From contig NZ_CATNLY010000045.1 of NCBI RefSeq assembly GCF_950100655.1, forward strand, positions 124,001-188,000: a DNA stretch of 64,000 nt, in the 5' to 3' direction. Every line of letters starts with the position of its first letter. Position 1 is the stretch's first letter. Made by a program: the position numbers and the translations under genes. The DNA is from Pleomorphomonas sp. T1.2MG-36 (GTDB taxonomy: Bacteria; Pseudomonadota; Alphaproteobacteria; Rhizobiales; Pleomorphomonadaceae). This document shows, piece by piece, positions 26,100 to 36,212 of this stretch. The notes beneath the pieces were generated by a model. The model worked only from the letters and a program-made list of their open reading frames with translations. It was not told the DNA's origin and ran no database searches.

Positions 26100-27006
26100 A
26101 CATAATATGTTGATGGTCGGTCCTCCCGGTTCCGGCAAGTCGATGCTGGCGAGCCGCCTGCCGTCCATCCTGCCGGCGCTGACGCCGCAGGAACTCCTGG
26201 AAATCTCGATGATTGCCTCGATTGCCGGCACGCTCGCCGACGGACGGCTGACCGATCGGCGGCCGTTTCGTGCGCCACATCACTCGGCCTCCATGGCGGC
26301 CTTGGTCGGCGGTGGCGTGCGGGCGAAACCCGGCGAGATCTCGCTGGCCCATCGCGGCGTGTTGTTCCTCGACGAACTGCCGGAGTTCAATCCGGCCGTG
26401 CTTGACAGCTTGCGCCAGCCGCTTGAGACGGGCGACGTGGTCATTGCCCGCGCCAACAACCGCGTCACCTACCCGGCCCGCTTCCAGTTGATCGCCGCGA
26501 TGAACCCTTGCCGCTGCGGCCTTGCCGGCACACCCGGCCACACCTGCCGTCGTGGTCCGGCCTGCGCCGCCGAATATCAGGAGCGTATCTCCGGGCCATT
26601 GCTGGACCGCTTCGACCTCACGGTCGAGGTGCCCGCCGTCTCGGCATCCGACCTGATCGGCGCGCGGCGGACCGGCGAGCCATCTTCAACGGTCGCGGCC
26701 CGCGTCGCGGCGGCGCGCGCCATCCAGTCCGAACGCTATCTCTCGCTCGGTCTCGAGTCTTCGGTCACCAACGCCACGGCGCCGGCGGCCGTCATCGACG
26801 GCGTTGCCGAGCCCGATGGCGCCGGGCTGGCGTTGCTGAAGCAGGCCGCAGAGCGGCTGTCTCTTTCGGCGCGCGGCTACCACCGCGTGCTCAAGGTTGC
26901 TCGAACGCTCGCCGATCTCGACGGTTCGGACAGTGTTAGCCGCCTTCATGTCGGGGAAGCTCTCGCCTATCGTACCGGTTCCGACCGAAAGGCTCGGGCC
27001 GCCTGA
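26095..27006 (+). pseudogene. comM: comM/yifB 3' part
   Basis: The C-terminal part of the interrupted ComM/YifB AAA+ protein. After three island-derived codons it continues HNMLMVGPPGSGKSMLASRLP with the Walker A loop. It then has the Mg-chelatase-type block FRAPHHSASMAALVGGG, Walker B VLFLDELPEFN, a zinc-finger-like CRCGLAG...HTCRRG insert, and the C-terminal helical domain (LSARGYHRVLKVARTLADL). The ATG at 26095 comes from the island end, so a truncated product with an intact ATPase could in principle be made, but no good ribosome-binding site is seen. Without the N-terminal domain it is unlikely to function. Confidence 0.95.
26100..26105 (+). repeat. attR core repeat ACATAA
   Basis: Right copy of the 6-bp repeat at the junction with the comM 3' part. 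Replacing the sequence right of 546 with the sequence right of 26105 rebuilds an uninterrupted comM frame, which is the main evidence that this is the attachment core. Confidence 0.8.
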
Positions 27007-27313
27007 CCCGCCCGCAGCAAGCCAAGGTGGGCCTGGCCGAAAGCATCCCGTCGCATGTCAGCATGGCCGGGGTGATTGGCTTCCGGGGTTAGGGTCGTCC
27101 GTTATTGCCGAGTCCGAGACAGAATGCCTGCAGTGGTGGCGCCGCCGCAGCCGCAAAGCCGGTTCATTCTTGGCAAATTCTCGAATTTCGGCTGGCCATC
27201 AACCGATTGGCAACCTTGCCAGCCTAGCCTTTGCGTGCCCTGTCGAAAGCGGCCGGGTGGGCGCATTCCGAACCGGGAGCGTCGCACGATCGCGCCGCAC
27301 CTTCGGGACGGAC

Positions 27314-29779
27314 ATGACCGACCAACCGCACGCCTCGCCTGACGCCCCTTCGTCGCCACGCCCGTCCGCCGGGTGGTTGTCCAAGTCGCGCGCTTGCTGG
27401 CGACGCCGTTTGTTCGTGACCGCGGCAGCACTGGCGCTGACCGCTGCCACCGGTACCGTTCTCGTTTCGCTTGTTGCATCACCGTCGCTTCTGGTGGGCA
27501 TCGCGGCCGTCGCTGGCGGCGGTGCGCTGTTCGAAATCGGGCGCCGATCGGCCCGGCGCGACATCGGCCGTCTTTATGACGCCGCCGTAGGCTCGGCCGA
27601 GGAAGGCGACGGTTTTGGTGATCTTGTCATCCGGTGCGATACGGCAGGCCGCATCACATCCACCAGCCCCGCGACGACCGCCCGGCTCGGTCAGCCGCCC
27701 GGCGCTTTTGTCGGCCTCGACTACTCCGCCTTTGCCGCAGACCTCGCTGCCGGTGAGTTGTTCGAGCCGTCCGACATCGTCTCGCACGATGTCAGGCGTC
27801 CTCGTGCCGATCCTTGGCAGCAGTTGCGCCGCCGGTTGACGGCACTCGCCGCCCTGCCCGGCCATGCGGTGGTCCACCAAGGCCCCAATCGCCTCGTTGG
27901 CGATATCCGCATCGAGACGGTCGATGGCCCCCGCTGGTTCTCCTTTTCGGAAGCGCCGATCGTCGAGGACGGCAGGATCACCGGAACTCGCACGCTGGGC
28001 CGCGACATCACCGAACGCAAGGCAATCGAAGCGGCGCTTGAAAAGACCCGCGACGAGGCGGAGGCGGCGAGCGCCGCCAAGAGCCGCTTCCTCGCCATGG
28101 TCAGCCACGAGATTCGTACGCCGCTCAACGGCATACTCGGCATGACGGCGCTGATGCAGAAAACGCCTCTGTCCGCCGAGCAGCGAACCTACGCCCGCGC
28201 CGTCGAGACGTCCGGCGAAGCGTTGCTCACGCTGATCGAGGACCTTCTGGATTTCTCGAAGATCGAGGCGGGCCGCCTGAGCTTGCAGCTCGAGCCGACT
28301 TCGCTCGTCGCCATCGTCGAAGATCTCGTCGAGCTCATGGCGCCGCGTGCCGAAATGAAGGGCATCGAACTTGCGGCTTATATCGATCCGCGACTCGATC
28401 GCCTTGTCCTGGCCGATCCGACCCGCGTCCGCCAGGTGCTGTTCAACCTTGCGGGCAATGGCATCAAGTTCACGGCCGAGGGCGGTGTCGCCATTGAACT
28501 GCAAATGATGGAGGCAGCGGAAGGTGCGGTCGGTGTGTCGTTCCTGGTGCGCGATACGGGCATCGGCATCGCCGAGGCGGACCAGCAGCGCATCTTCGGC
28601 GAGTTCGAACAGGCCGATCCCGGCCCGGCCCGCTCCCACGGAGGCACCGGTCTCGGGCTCGCCATCGCTCGCGAGCTGACACGGCTGATGGGGGGCGACA
28701 TTCGCCTGGTGTCGGCGCCCGGCGAAGGGGCAAGCTTCGGCTTTGCGCTTCATTTTCCGCTGATCGAGGCTAGTGCCTCCATCGGCTCCGACGCTCCGGT
28801 CCAACTGCCTCCGCACGAAGTGGCCGATACCGCCGAGGCGCCCGTTTCCGATGGCGTCGTCGGCGCCCGAGCCGCTCTGGCCCTGCTCGCCGCCAGTTTC
28901 GCGGCGAAGGACGAGACGCCGCTTCCCGTGCTGGCGGCCTCTCCTTCGGCCGACCGCCGGTTCGCCGGCCGCCGTATTCTCGTTGTGTCGCACGCGCTGA
29001 TCGAGGGGCCGTTCCTGATCCGCCGCCTGTTCGATGCTGGCGCCGACGTCACCCTCGCCACCCAGAAGGACATCGAACAGGAAGTCGTCGGTTCGTGGCA
29101 GCCCGATGCCGTTCTCATCGACGCGGCCGCCGGCGATCCGCTCGCCGTCATCGAGCGAATCCGCGCCTTCTCGACGACACCGGTCGGCATACTGATCAGT
29201 GCGGCCGAACGGCCGATGCTGCCGGAACTGCAAGCTGCCGGCTACGGCGCCTATCTGGTCAAGCCGGTCAGGGCGCGTTCTCTCTCCGCCGTCATCGAAA
29301 CGCTCCTCGGTCACGGTCAGTTCGCCGCCGCCGCTGAGCCGATCGCCATGGAGCCGGCACCGCCGGAGCATCGGCTTTCGGTGCTGCTCTGCGACGATAA
29401 CGAGATCAACTTGCTGCTCGGCCGAGCCCTGGTCGAACGCGCCGGTCACGCCGTCACGCTGGGGGCGGATGGCCAGAAGGCCCTGACGGCCACGGCCACC
29501 ATGCTGGCGTCGGGTGGAAGCTTCGACGTCGTGCTGATGGACCTGCACATGCCCGAAATGGATGGCATCGAGGCGGCGCGCCGTATACGCGCGATGATCG
29601 CCGACCGCGATGGCCGACAGCCGGTGATCGCCGCGCTGACGGCCGACGCATTGCCGGAAACCAGGGCGCGTTGCGAAGAAGGACTGTTCGACGCCTGGCT
29701 CTCCAAGCCGCTGAGACCTGCCGATCTCGAGACGCTGCTTGAAGCGAGCGCCAGCGGAGCGGTGGCCCACGCCTCCTGA
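27314..29779 (+). CDS. Hybrid sensor histidine kinase
   Basis: An 821-residue membrane hybrid kinase read from ATG 27314 ([10 protein letters not shown]). Two hydrophobic helices lie at about 35-80 ([20 protein letters not shown] onward). A PAS-like domain follows (about 100-230, [14 protein letters not shown]), then HisKA with [17 protein letters not shown] (phospho-acceptor His265). The ATPase domain has [21 protein letters not shown] and [14 protein letters not shown]. There are two receiver regions. The first (about 555-675) has ILVVSH in place of the acidic pair and is probably degenerate. The second (about 690-815) is intact ([22 protein letters not shown] with Asp743, WLSKPLRP). The signal and the output partner are unknown. 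It is the first intact gene right of the island. Confidence 0.92.
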   Translation: MTDQPHASPDAPSSPRPSAGWLSKSRACWRRRLFVTAAALALTAATGTVLVSLVASPSLLVGIAAVAGGGALFEIGRRSARRDIGRLYDAAVGSAEEGDGFGDLVIRCDTAGRITSTSPATTARLGQPPGAFVGLDYSAFAADLAAGELFEPSDIVSHDVRRPRADPWQQLRRRLTALAALPGHAVVHQGPNRLVGDIRIETVDGPRWFSFSEAPIVEDGRITGTRTLGRDITERKAIEAALEKTRDEAEAASAAKSRFLAMVSHEIRTPLNGILGMTALMQKTPLSAEQRTYARAVETSGEALLTLIEDLLDFSKIEAGRLSLQLEPTSLVAIVEDLVELMAPRAEMKGIELAAYIDPRLDRLVLADPTRVRQVLFNLAGNGIKFTAEGGVAIELQMMEAAEGAVGVSFLVRDTGIGIAEADQQRIFGEFEQADPGPARSHGGTGLGLAIARELTRLMGGDIRLVSAPGEGASFGFALHFPLIEASASIGSDAPVQLPPHEVADTAEAPVSDGVVGARAALALLAASFAAKDETPLPVLAASPSADRRFAGRRILVVSHALIEGPFLIRRLFDAGADVTLATQKDIEQEVVGSWQPDAVLIDAAAGDPLAVIERIRAFSTTPVGILISAAERPMLPELQAAGYGAYLVKPVRARSLSAVIETLLGHGQFAAAAEPIAMEPAPPEHRLSVLLCDDNEINLLLGRALVERAGHAVTLGADGQKALTATATMLASGGSFDVVLMDLHMPEMDGIEAARRIRAMIADRDGRQPVIAALTADALPETRARCEEGLFDAWLSKPLRPADLETLLEASASGAVAHAS

Positions 29780-29799
29780 TGCGGTTCGGCAACGATCTG

Positions 29800-29832
29800 A
29801 AAAAACGAGGCGGAGCCAACGGCTCCGCCTCG
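29800..29832 (-). terminator. Strong intrinsic terminator between convergent genes
   Basis: A perfect 12-bp stem, CGAGGCGGAGCC/GGCTCCGCCTCG (29806-29817, 29821-29832) with an AAC loop. The A-run at 29800-29805 gives a U-tract on the minus strand, so it ends the ABC transporter operon. It may also stop the kinase transcript. Confidence 0.85.
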
Positions 29833-29861
29833 CTGCTTTCGGCAGTGCTCTTGCTCGGACC

Positions 29862-30830
29862 TCAGCCGCGGCGGCGGCGCAACTGGTCGAAGTAGACGAT
29901 CAGGATGATCAGGAGGCCGGTGATGATGCGCTGCCAGAACGAGTTGACGTTCAGGAGGTTGGCGCCGTTGTTGATGGTGGCGAGGATGAAGGCGCCGATC
30001 AGCGGACCGTGCACCGAGCCAACGGCACCGAACAACGACGTGCCGCCGATGACCGAGGAGGCGATGGCCTGCAGCTCCCAACCGTCGGCCTGCATGGCGT
30101 TGCCGACGCCGATGCGTGCGGCCAGCAGCAGTCCGACGAATGCGGCGCATGTCGAGGACAGGGTATAGGCCAGATAGACGGTCAACTTGACGTTGACGCC
30201 GGAGAGGCGTGCCGCCTCCATGTTGGAACCGACGGCGAAAATGTAACGGCCGTAGCGGCTGTGGTGGAGGAAGATGTAGGCGGGTACGCCGACCAGGATC
30301 ACCATCCAGAACAGATTTGGTAACCCGACGAAGTCGTTGCGCGAGAACTCGGTGAAGGTGTCGTTGACGATGTTGATGGTGGCACCGTTGGTGATCAGAA
30401 GACCGATACCGCGCAGGGAGGTCAGCGTTGCCAGCGTTATGATGAAAGGTGGCAGTCCCATCTGCACGATGCCGAAGCCATGGAACATGCCGATGGCGAC
30501 GCCCACGCCCAAAGTGATGACCACCGTGGTGAAGATGGAAAAGTCGTGGGTCAGCAGCCAGGCGGCGATCACGGTGCAGAAGCCGACCACCGCGCCGACC
30601 GACAGGTCGATGCCGGTGGTGATGATGACGAAGGTCTCGCCGACGGCCAGAATGGCGATCATCGACCCCTGGCGCATCAGGTTCATGATGTTGGCTTCGG
30701 TCATGAAGCTCTTCGTCGTAAAGCTCAACACGATGCACATGGCGAGCAGAAGTCCCAGCAGCGTCAGGCCAAACAGCCAGTTGGCGCTGCTTTTGCGGGC
30801 GACTGTCGCCGACTTGGTATCCGTGGACAT
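29862..30830 (-). CDS. ABC sugar transporter permease (RbsC-like)
   Basis: A 322-residue inner-membrane permease of the ribose/xylose/galactose class. It has 8-10 hydrophobic helices, the conserved GETFVIITTGIDLSVGAVVGF, and LQAIASSVIGGTSLFGAVGSVHG, both typical of RbsC relatives. It is the last gene of the three-gene operon (binding protein, ATPase, permease) on the minus strand and lies 30 bp after the ATPase. The substrate cannot be read from the permease; neighbouring catabolic genes suggest a sugar or sugar acid. Confidence 0.93.
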   Translation of the reverse strand: MSTDTKSATVARKSSANWLFGLTLLGLLLAMCIVLSFTTKSFMTEANIMNLMRQGSMIAILAVGETFVIITTGIDLSVGAVVGFCTVIAAWLLTHDFSIFTTVVITLGVGVAIGMFHGFGIVQMGLPPFIITLATLTSLRGIGLLITNGATINIVNDTFTEFSRNDFVGLPNLFWMVILVGVPAYIFLHHSRYGRYIFAVGSNMEAARLSGVNVKLTVYLAYTLSSTCAAFVGLLLAARIGVGNAMQADGWELQAIASSVIGGTSLFGAVGSVHGPLIGAFILATINNGANLLNVNSFWQRIITGLLIILIVYFDQLRRRRG

Positions 30831-30860
30831 GTATTTTTCCCCCCGGTGAACGCTCCCCGT

Positions 30861-32393
30861 TCACACACCGATCGCTTCGGACAGAATTTCCTCATGGCTC
30901 GCCGTATGATAGGCGTGCTGGGCGATGTCCTCACCGCGTCGGAAGACATGCAGCTCATCGGCGAGCTCGTAGACCTCCGGCAGGTAGGACGAGATCAGGA
31001 TGATGCCGGCTCCCTCGGCGAGCAGACGCGCCAGAAGGCGATAGATCTCCGCCTTGGTGCCGACGTCGACTCCGACCGTGGGTTCGTCGAAGATGAACAG
31101 TCGGGCGCCGTGATTGAGCCACTTGCCGATGACGATCTTCTGCTGATTGCCGCCCGACAGCGACGACACCAAGGCACCGCGCCCGGACGTCTTCACCTGA
31201 AGGTCGTTGATCTGTCTCTCGGCTCGCTGCCGATCGGCTGAAAACGGCACGAGGCCGGCCATGGTGATATGCGGGAAGATCGGCAGATTGAGATTGAAGC
31301 CGACCGGCAGGTTGATGCAAAGGCCCTGATCGCGACGGCTTTCCGGCGCGAGCGCGATGCCGAGGTCCATCGCCTGGCGTTCGGAGCGGATGTCGACCTC
31401 CTTGCCCTGCCAGAAGATGCTGCCGCCGGTCTTGCGATGCCGGCCGAACAGCGACAGCACGAATTCCGAGCGGCCGGCGCCGATCAGTCCGTAGAGACCG
31501 ACGATCTGGCCGGCGCGAACGCTGAGCGACACGTCATGGAAACCGGGGCCGCTGAAATTCTTGGTTTCGATCAGCACTTCCCCGGCCGGGAAAAACTCCT
31601 TGTGATAAATCTGCTCGAGCGACCGGTTGATCATCAAGGAGATCAGCTCGGTCTCGTTGGTATCCGACGTGACGCGCGTCCCAACCAGCGTGCCGTCGCG
31701 AAGAATGGACACGCGATCCGACAGCTCGAAAACCTCTTCCAGGCGATGGCTGATGTAGACGATGGTGACGCCGCGCTCCTTGAGGCGACGTATCAACGCA
31801 AAGAGCTGTGCCGCCTCGGTCCGGGTAAGGTAGGCGGTCGGTTCGTCGAAGATCAGGAAGCGGGTGCCGCGAATGGAGGCGCGGGCAGTTGCGATCAACT
31901 GCTGCTGTCCGATGGTCAGGTCGCCCAGCAACACGTGCGCCGGCAGCTGAAAGCCCAGATCGTCGAGGATCGACTGCGCTTTTCGGGTCATCTCGCCCTT
32001 GCGCAGCAAGCCGAAACCGACATCCTCATCGCCGAGGAACATGTTGGCGGCGACCGTCAGGTGACGGCAGAGCACCACTTCCTGGTGAACCGCGTTGATG
32101 CCGAACTCGATGGCTTCGTGCGGCGTTGCCAAGGCGACCGGTTGGCCCTCCCAGAACACATCGCCGGACGTGCGCGTGATGACGCCGGTCAGAAGCTTGA
32201 TGAGCGTCGATTTGCCTGCGCCGTTCTCGCCGACGATGGCGTGAATTTCGCCACGGACAAAGGCCAGATCGGCCGGTTTGAGTGCGTGGGTGGCGCCGTA
32301 GCGTTTCTCGAGACCGCGCAGCTCGAGAATTGGCACGCTCGCGGCGGCGATGGCGGCCTCGGCCGCCTGCCCGTGGGGATTGGTTCCAACCAT
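30861..32393 (-). CDS. ABC sugar transporter ATPase (RbsA-like, two domains)
   Basis: A 510-residue tandem ATPase. The first domain has Walker A GENGAGKSTL, a signature-like LTIGQQQLI and Walker B FLIFDEPTAYL. The second has the typical degenerate loop GLIGAGRSE, a good signature LSGGNQQKIVIGKWL and FIFDEPTVGVDV. This is the standard plan of RbsA/XylG/MglA proteins. It energises uptake with the permease and the periplasmic binding protein. It lies 184 bp downstream of the binding-protein gene on the same strand. Confidence 0.94.
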   Translation of the reverse strand: MVGTNPHGQAAEAAIAAASVPILELRGLEKRYGATHALKPADLAFVRGEIHAIVGENGAGKSTLIKLLTGVITRTSGDVFWEGQPVALATPHEAIEFGINAVHQEVVLCRHLTVAANMFLGDEDVGFGLLRKGEMTRKAQSILDDLGFQLPAHVLLGDLTIGQQQLIATARASIRGTRFLIFDEPTAYLTRTEAAQLFALIRRLKERGVTIVYISHRLEEVFELSDRVSILRDGTLVGTRVTSDTNETELISLMINRSLEQIYHKEFFPAGEVLIETKNFSGPGFHDVSLSVRAGQIVGLYGLIGAGRSEFVLSLFGRHRKTGGSIFWQGKEVDIRSERQAMDLGIALAPESRRDQGLCINLPVGFNLNLPIFPHITMAGLVPFSADRQRAERQINDLQVKTSGRGALVSSLSGGNQQKIVIGKWLNHGARLFIFDEPTVGVDVGTKAEIYRLLARLLAEGAGIILISSYLPEVYELADELHVFRRGEDIAQHAYHTASHEEILSEAIGV

Positions 32394-32577
32394 GATCGAC
32401 CCGCGTCAGTTGAAAATGCAAAGCATGCGGCCGCCACGGCCACGTCCGCGGCGCCGGTATCGACCGGCAACGGCGGCAGGGCACGGCCCGGCATGCGGGA
32501 GCGCCGGAGAAAGTCCGGCGTGACGTCTCCGGCGTCCGGACGGTCCATCTGGAACCACCCGAACGCCGGAGCCGGGA

Positions 32578-33564
32578 TCACTTCACCTTCGGGTACAGAA
32601 GTTCCTGGGCACGCGGCTCATTCATGTTGGCCGTGGTTACCAGGTTGGCGCCGGTGTCGACGAAGGCCTCGACCTTCTCCTTCTTGACGGCGGCGAGCGC
32701 CGTCTTGATGCCGTCGTAGCCCATGCGATAGGGATCCTGAACCACGAGGGCGTCGATCACGCCGTCCTTCAGGAAGCCGACGAGCTTGTCGTCGTTGTCG
32801 AAGCCGATCAGGGACACCTTGTCGCCCAGCTTGTTCTCGGCGACGGCCTGGCCGGCACCCTGGGCGGCGATCAGGTTCGAGGCGAACACGCCCTTGAGGT
32901 CCGGATTGGCGGTCAACAGGTCTGTCATGATGTTGAGGGCGGTGGTCGCCTGACCGTCACCGACCTTGTCCGCCACCAGCTTCAGGCCGGGATACTTGGC
33001 GGCCAACTGCTCCTTGAAGCCCTGAGCACGCTGCTCGAGTGAACCCGCACCCGGCAGGTTGGTGATCAGAGCCACATCGCCTTCCACCTTGCCACCATTG
33101 GCGGCGCCGATGGCGGCGGCGAGACCGTCGGCGGCGATACGGCCACCCTGGACGTTGTCGGTGGTCAGGAAGGAGGTGAAGGCCTTGGAATCGGCGGCCG
33201 AGTCGATGCCGATCACCGGCACGGACTTGGCGGCTTCATCGATCGGCTTGCCGAGAGCCTTGAACTCCGTCGGCGCGACGACAAGGGCACTGGCGCCGGA
33301 CGAAACGGCGTTTTCGATAATCGAAATCTGACCGTTGATGTCGGCCTCGGACTGGGCGCCGAGCTCGGGCACGTTCACGCCGAGATCCGTACCGGCCTTG
33401 CGGGCGCCGGCCAGAACGATCTGCCAGTAGAAGGAGGTGGTGTCCTTGACGATGATCGGAATCGTGTAGTCTTCCGCCTGAGCGGCGGCCGGGGCAACGG
33501 CCGACAGCGCAACGGCGCCAGCCAACGCGACAAGCGTGCGACGTGTAATGCCAACAGCTTTCAT
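32578..33564 (-). CDS. Periplasmic sugar-binding protein (RbsB-like)
   Basis: A 328-residue binding protein of the RbsB class. The signal peptide is MKAVGITRRTLVALAG followed by a hydrophobic core and AAAQA before the likely cleavage site. The mature part shows IIENAVSSGASALVVAP, VIGIDSAADSK and VSLIGFDNDDKLVGFLKDG, typical hinge and ligand-pocket stretches. The start ATG 33564 follows a clear GGGAGGA ribosome-binding site, preferred over an upstream start. It is the first gene of the operon and would be the most highly expressed. Ligand unknown. Confidence 0.93.
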   Translation of the reverse strand: MKAVGITRRTLVALAGAVALSAVAPAAAQAEDYTIPIIVKDTTSFYWQIVLAGARKAGTDLGVNVPELGAQSEADINGQISIIENAVSSGASALVVAPTEFKALGKPIDEAAKSVPVIGIDSAADSKAFTSFLTTDNVQGGRIAADGLAAAIGAANGGKVEGDVALITNLPGAGSLEQRAQGFKEQLAAKYPGLKLVADKVGDGQATTALNIMTDLLTANPDLKGVFASNLIAAQGAGQAVAENKLGDKVSLIGFDNDDKLVGFLKDGVIDALVVQDPYRMGYDGIKTALAAVKKEKVEAFVDTGANLVTTANMNEPRAQELLYPKVK

Positions 33565-33609
33565 GGTGATCCTCCCGAGATCAGCGTCGCTTCGACAAGG
33601 CCCGATCAT

Positions 33610-34285
33610 TGCTCCTCAGCCATCGGACTTTATCGATAAAAAACAGCGACAAATGACAACTAGCCGAAACTCCCGTACGACGCAAGGCCCGCAGGCCCTG
33701 AGCGACCGACCCTTTGGTCGACACCGCCCACATTCCCCAATGCCGTCGCTTACCGAAGCTGGACAGCTGCTTCTTATCTCACTTCAGGTAAAAATGAAAC
33801 GAACTTGTTTCGGCGTCCGAGCTATCCTTTGTATTTTCTAGTTCTCAGAACGCTTCACATCGTTTCAATTTAGACCAAACCAATTTTTATCAATGAGTTA
33901 TGAGTAAGTATCGACTTTTGGCGAATATCAAGATTGGAACATATGTTCACTTGTTTGGCGCTGTGGTTATATATATTCCATAGGCGGGTTGAGGCGGCAA
34001 ATGTGGGGGCGGTGCCCATGGGTCTTGGCGTCACACGGCCACCAGGGCACGGCCCCGCTGGGGGGCGGATCGCTGACCGGATTCGAGGGCCCATGGGTTC
34101 CGAAAGATCAGTTTCGTTCCGTGTTCTTTGTCGATAATGTGCAGCCCGTCGAACCGAGCCGAGCGATAGAAAGGTATCGAGCCATCTGGCGCGCGGCGCC
34201 GGCTTGCGGCGAGAAAACAGGATACGTCGGACGACAGGGCCGCCGGCCATGCCCCGCGAACAGGCAGGCCGGACATGAGGTGAAC
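33610..34285. promoter_or_regulatory. Divergent control region with two 12-bp palindromes
   Basis: A gene-free region between the transporter operon and its likely regulator. It contains TTTATCGATAAA (33629-33640) about 65 bp upstream of the binding-protein start, and GAACATATGTTC (33937-33948) nearer the regulator. Both are perfect palindromes and candidate operators for the regulator encoded at 34286. The stretch around 33840-33980 is notably AT-rich. Confidence 0.5.
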
Positions 34286-35173
34286 ATGCCGAAGCAGAAT
34301 ACCGTCTTCAAGGATGCCTATAACAGGTGCTTGCGGTTGCTCGTGGTGGGCGAAAGCCTGCCGTCCGAGCCGGAACTGTGCAACCTGCTCGGCGTTTCGC
34401 GGACGACGGTGCGTTCCATTCTTTCGCAAATGGTTGAAGCCGGCCTCATCGAGTGGAACAAGCGCTCAAAGGCGGTGCAACGGTCGCCGGTCAAGGCCGA
34501 CCACTTTCCCGAGCATGAAACGAGTTCGCTGTCGGAGGTGATCGAGCGGACCTTCATGAAACGCATCCTGATGGGCGGCGCCGAACCGGGCATGCAGATC
34601 AACGAACTGGAACTTGCGCGCGAAATCGGCGTCGGCACGACGTCCGTCCGGGAGTTTCTGATCCGCTTCAGCCGGTTCGGGCTGATCGAGAAGCGGCCGA
34701 ACAGCCACTGGGTGCTGAAAGGCTTTACGCGTCAATTCGCCGAGGAACTGATCGACGTGCGGGAAATGTTCGAGCTGAAGTCAGCCGCAGCTTTCGTCAG
34801 CCTGCCCCCGGAAGATCCGGCCTGGAGCGAGCTTGAGGCCCTTCGTCTCTCCCACATCGAGGTGCTGGCCGACATCGATAGCCGCTATCTCGAATTTTCC
34901 GAGCTCGATGACCGTCTTCACCGACTCATCCAGCACGCTTCCGGCAACCGCTTCATCATCGATTTCTACGACATCATCGCCATCGTCTTCCACTATCACT
35001 ACCAGTGGAACAAGGCGAACGCCCGCGAGCGCAACGGCAAGGCAATTCTGGAGCATCTCGACTATATCGAGGCCCTCAAGACGCGCCGGCCGGAAGCCGT
35101 CGAGGCTGCCTGCCGGCTTCATCTTTCATCGGCGCGTCTGTCACTGATGCAGTCGCTGTCGGACGCCGCGTGA
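34286..35173 (+). CDS. GntR-family regulator with two winged-helix regions
   Basis: A 295-residue regulator read from ATG 34286 (MPKQNTVFKDAYNRCLRLL). It appears to contain two GntR-type winged helices. The first has LPSEPELCNLLGVSRTTVRS (about residues 25-60). The second has INELELAREIGVGTTSVREF (about 105-140). The C-terminal half is an FCD-like helical sensor domain (FTRQFAEELIDVREMFELK, then a His-rich HYHYQW). It is divergent from the sugar transporter and convergent with the hydrolase gene, so it probably controls both in response to a pathway metabolite. Duplication of the DNA-binding part in one chain is unusual. Confidence 0.85.
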   Translation: MPKQNTVFKDAYNRCLRLLVVGESLPSEPELCNLLGVSRTTVRSILSQMVEAGLIEWNKRSKAVQRSPVKADHFPEHETSSLSEVIERTFMKRILMGGAEPGMQINELELAREIGVGTTSVREFLIRFSRFGLIEKRPNSHWVLKGFTRQFAEELIDVREMFELKSAAAFVSLPPEDPAWSELEALRLSHIEVLADIDSRYLEFSELDDRLHRLIQHASGNRFIIDFYDIIAIVFHYHYQWNKANARERNGKAILEHLDYIEALKTRRPEAVEAACRLHLSSARLSLMQSLSDAA

Positions 35174-35187
35174 GAGACTGGCGTCGC

Positions 35188-36030
35188 TCAATAGGTCGCC
35201 ACCCTTTGGCGCTGTTCGCCCAGTCCTTCCACGGTGAGCCGCAGCACGTCGCCCGCCGCGAGAAATTCCGGCGGCTTTCGGCCCATGCCAACGCCCGGCG
35301 GCGTGCCGGTGGTAATGACATCGCCCGGGTCGAGCCTGACGAAGCGGGATACGTAGGACACCAGCGTCCGGACGCCGAACACCATGGTTGCAGTGTTGCC
35401 GCGCTGGCGCGGCGCGCCATTGAGGTCGAGCTCCATGGCGAGAGCTTGCACGTCGGCGATCTCGTTGGGCGTTACCAGCCACGGGCCGAGCGGACCGAAG
35501 GTCGGGGCGCTCTTGCCCTTCAGCCACTGGCCGGTCCCTTCCATCTGGAAGGCACGCTCGGAGACGTCGTTGCACAGCACGAAGCCGGCAACGTGGTCGA
35601 AGGCGTTAGCTTCCTCGACTTGCCAGGCGGTCTCGCCGATCACGATGGCGAGCTCCACTTCCCAGTCGAGCTTGGTGGCTCCAGGGGGGATCAGAATGTC
35701 GTCATTCGGACCGACGATGCAGTTGGGCGCCTTGCTGAACAGGAGCGGCTCGCGTGGCACCGTACCGCCCGTCTCGGCGGCATGATCGGCATAGTTCATA
35801 CCCACCGCGATGAAGTTGCGGGTGCCGGCCACGGGCGCACCGAGGCGCGTCCCCTCCGGCACCAGCGGCAGGCTTTCGGGATCGATGGCGGCAAGCTTGG
35901 CGAGCGAGGCCTTGGCGAGCACGGTGCCGGAGAGATCGTCGATATGGGCGGAGAGATCGCGGTGGCGGCCGGCGGCGTCGACGAGACCCGGCTTTTCGGC
36001 GCCAGCGGCACCATGTCGAATGAGTTTCAT
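35188..36030 (-). CDS. Fumarylacetoacetate hydrolase-family enzyme
   Basis: A 280-residue FAH-family hydrolase, read from ATG 36030 (MKLIRHGAAGAEKPG). Diagnostic pieces are NFIAVGMNYADHAAETG, DWEVELAIVIGE with acidic metal ligands, and DPGDVITTGTPPGVGMG. The family cleaves C-C bonds in 2,4-diketo acids. One well-known member acts on 2,4-diketo-3-deoxy-L-fuconate in sugar oxidation. Together with the lactonase-like amidohydrolase next door this supports an oxidative sugar pathway. Exact substrate not assigned. Confidence 0.85.
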   Translation of the reverse strand: MKLIRHGAAGAEKPGLVDAAGRHRDLSAHIDDLSGTVLAKASLAKLAAIDPESLPLVPEGTRLGAPVAGTRNFIAVGMNYADHAAETGGTVPREPLLFSKAPNCIVGPNDDILIPPGATKLDWEVELAIVIGETAWQVEEANAFDHVAGFVLCNDVSERAFQMEGTGQWLKGKSAPTFGPLGPWLVTPNEIADVQALAMELDLNGAPRQRGNTATMVFGVRTLVSYVSRFVRLDPGDVITTGTPPGVGMGRKPPEFLAAGDVLRLTVEGLGEQRQRVATY

Positions 36031-36212
36031 GAGGGGCATCCCGTAAAACATGCGGTGTCCGCTTCTATCCCAGGAGGGCCATGCCGGGAAAGCGCCAATC
36101 GATCTCCGGCCCATCGGCCGCGCTTGCAACCTTCGTCGGGGTCCTGAGGTCGTTTTTTTCCTTTACTGTTCGGCCATAGCCGACCATCGCCCCCGCCCGC
36201 TCGAGGCTACCG

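Larger units (their letters stand above)
541..26105. mobile_element. Integrative mobilizable island inserted in comM (about 25.56 kb)
   Basis: The boundaries are set by the two halves of comM and by the repeat ACATAA at 541-546 and 26100-26105. The element encodes a large serine recombinase at its left end, a relaxase, a mobilization accessory protein, a replicase-like protein, two cytosine methyltransferases, a Y-family polymerase and a defence operon. AT-rich spacers and codon use differ visibly from the GC-rich flanks. There is no full conjugation gene set, so transfer would depend on a helper system. The island ends are well supported by the exact reconstruction of the comM frame. Whether it still excises is unknown. 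Confidence 0.92.

Noticed and set aside
541..26105. tRNA-targeted integrative element or CRISPR-bearing island
   Set aside because: No tRNA gene is at either end, the target is clearly comM, and no regularly spaced repeat array occurs.
27479..29770. 763-codon minus-strand frame opposite the histidine kinase
   Set aside because: It is antisense to an intact hybrid kinase and low in protein-like motifs.
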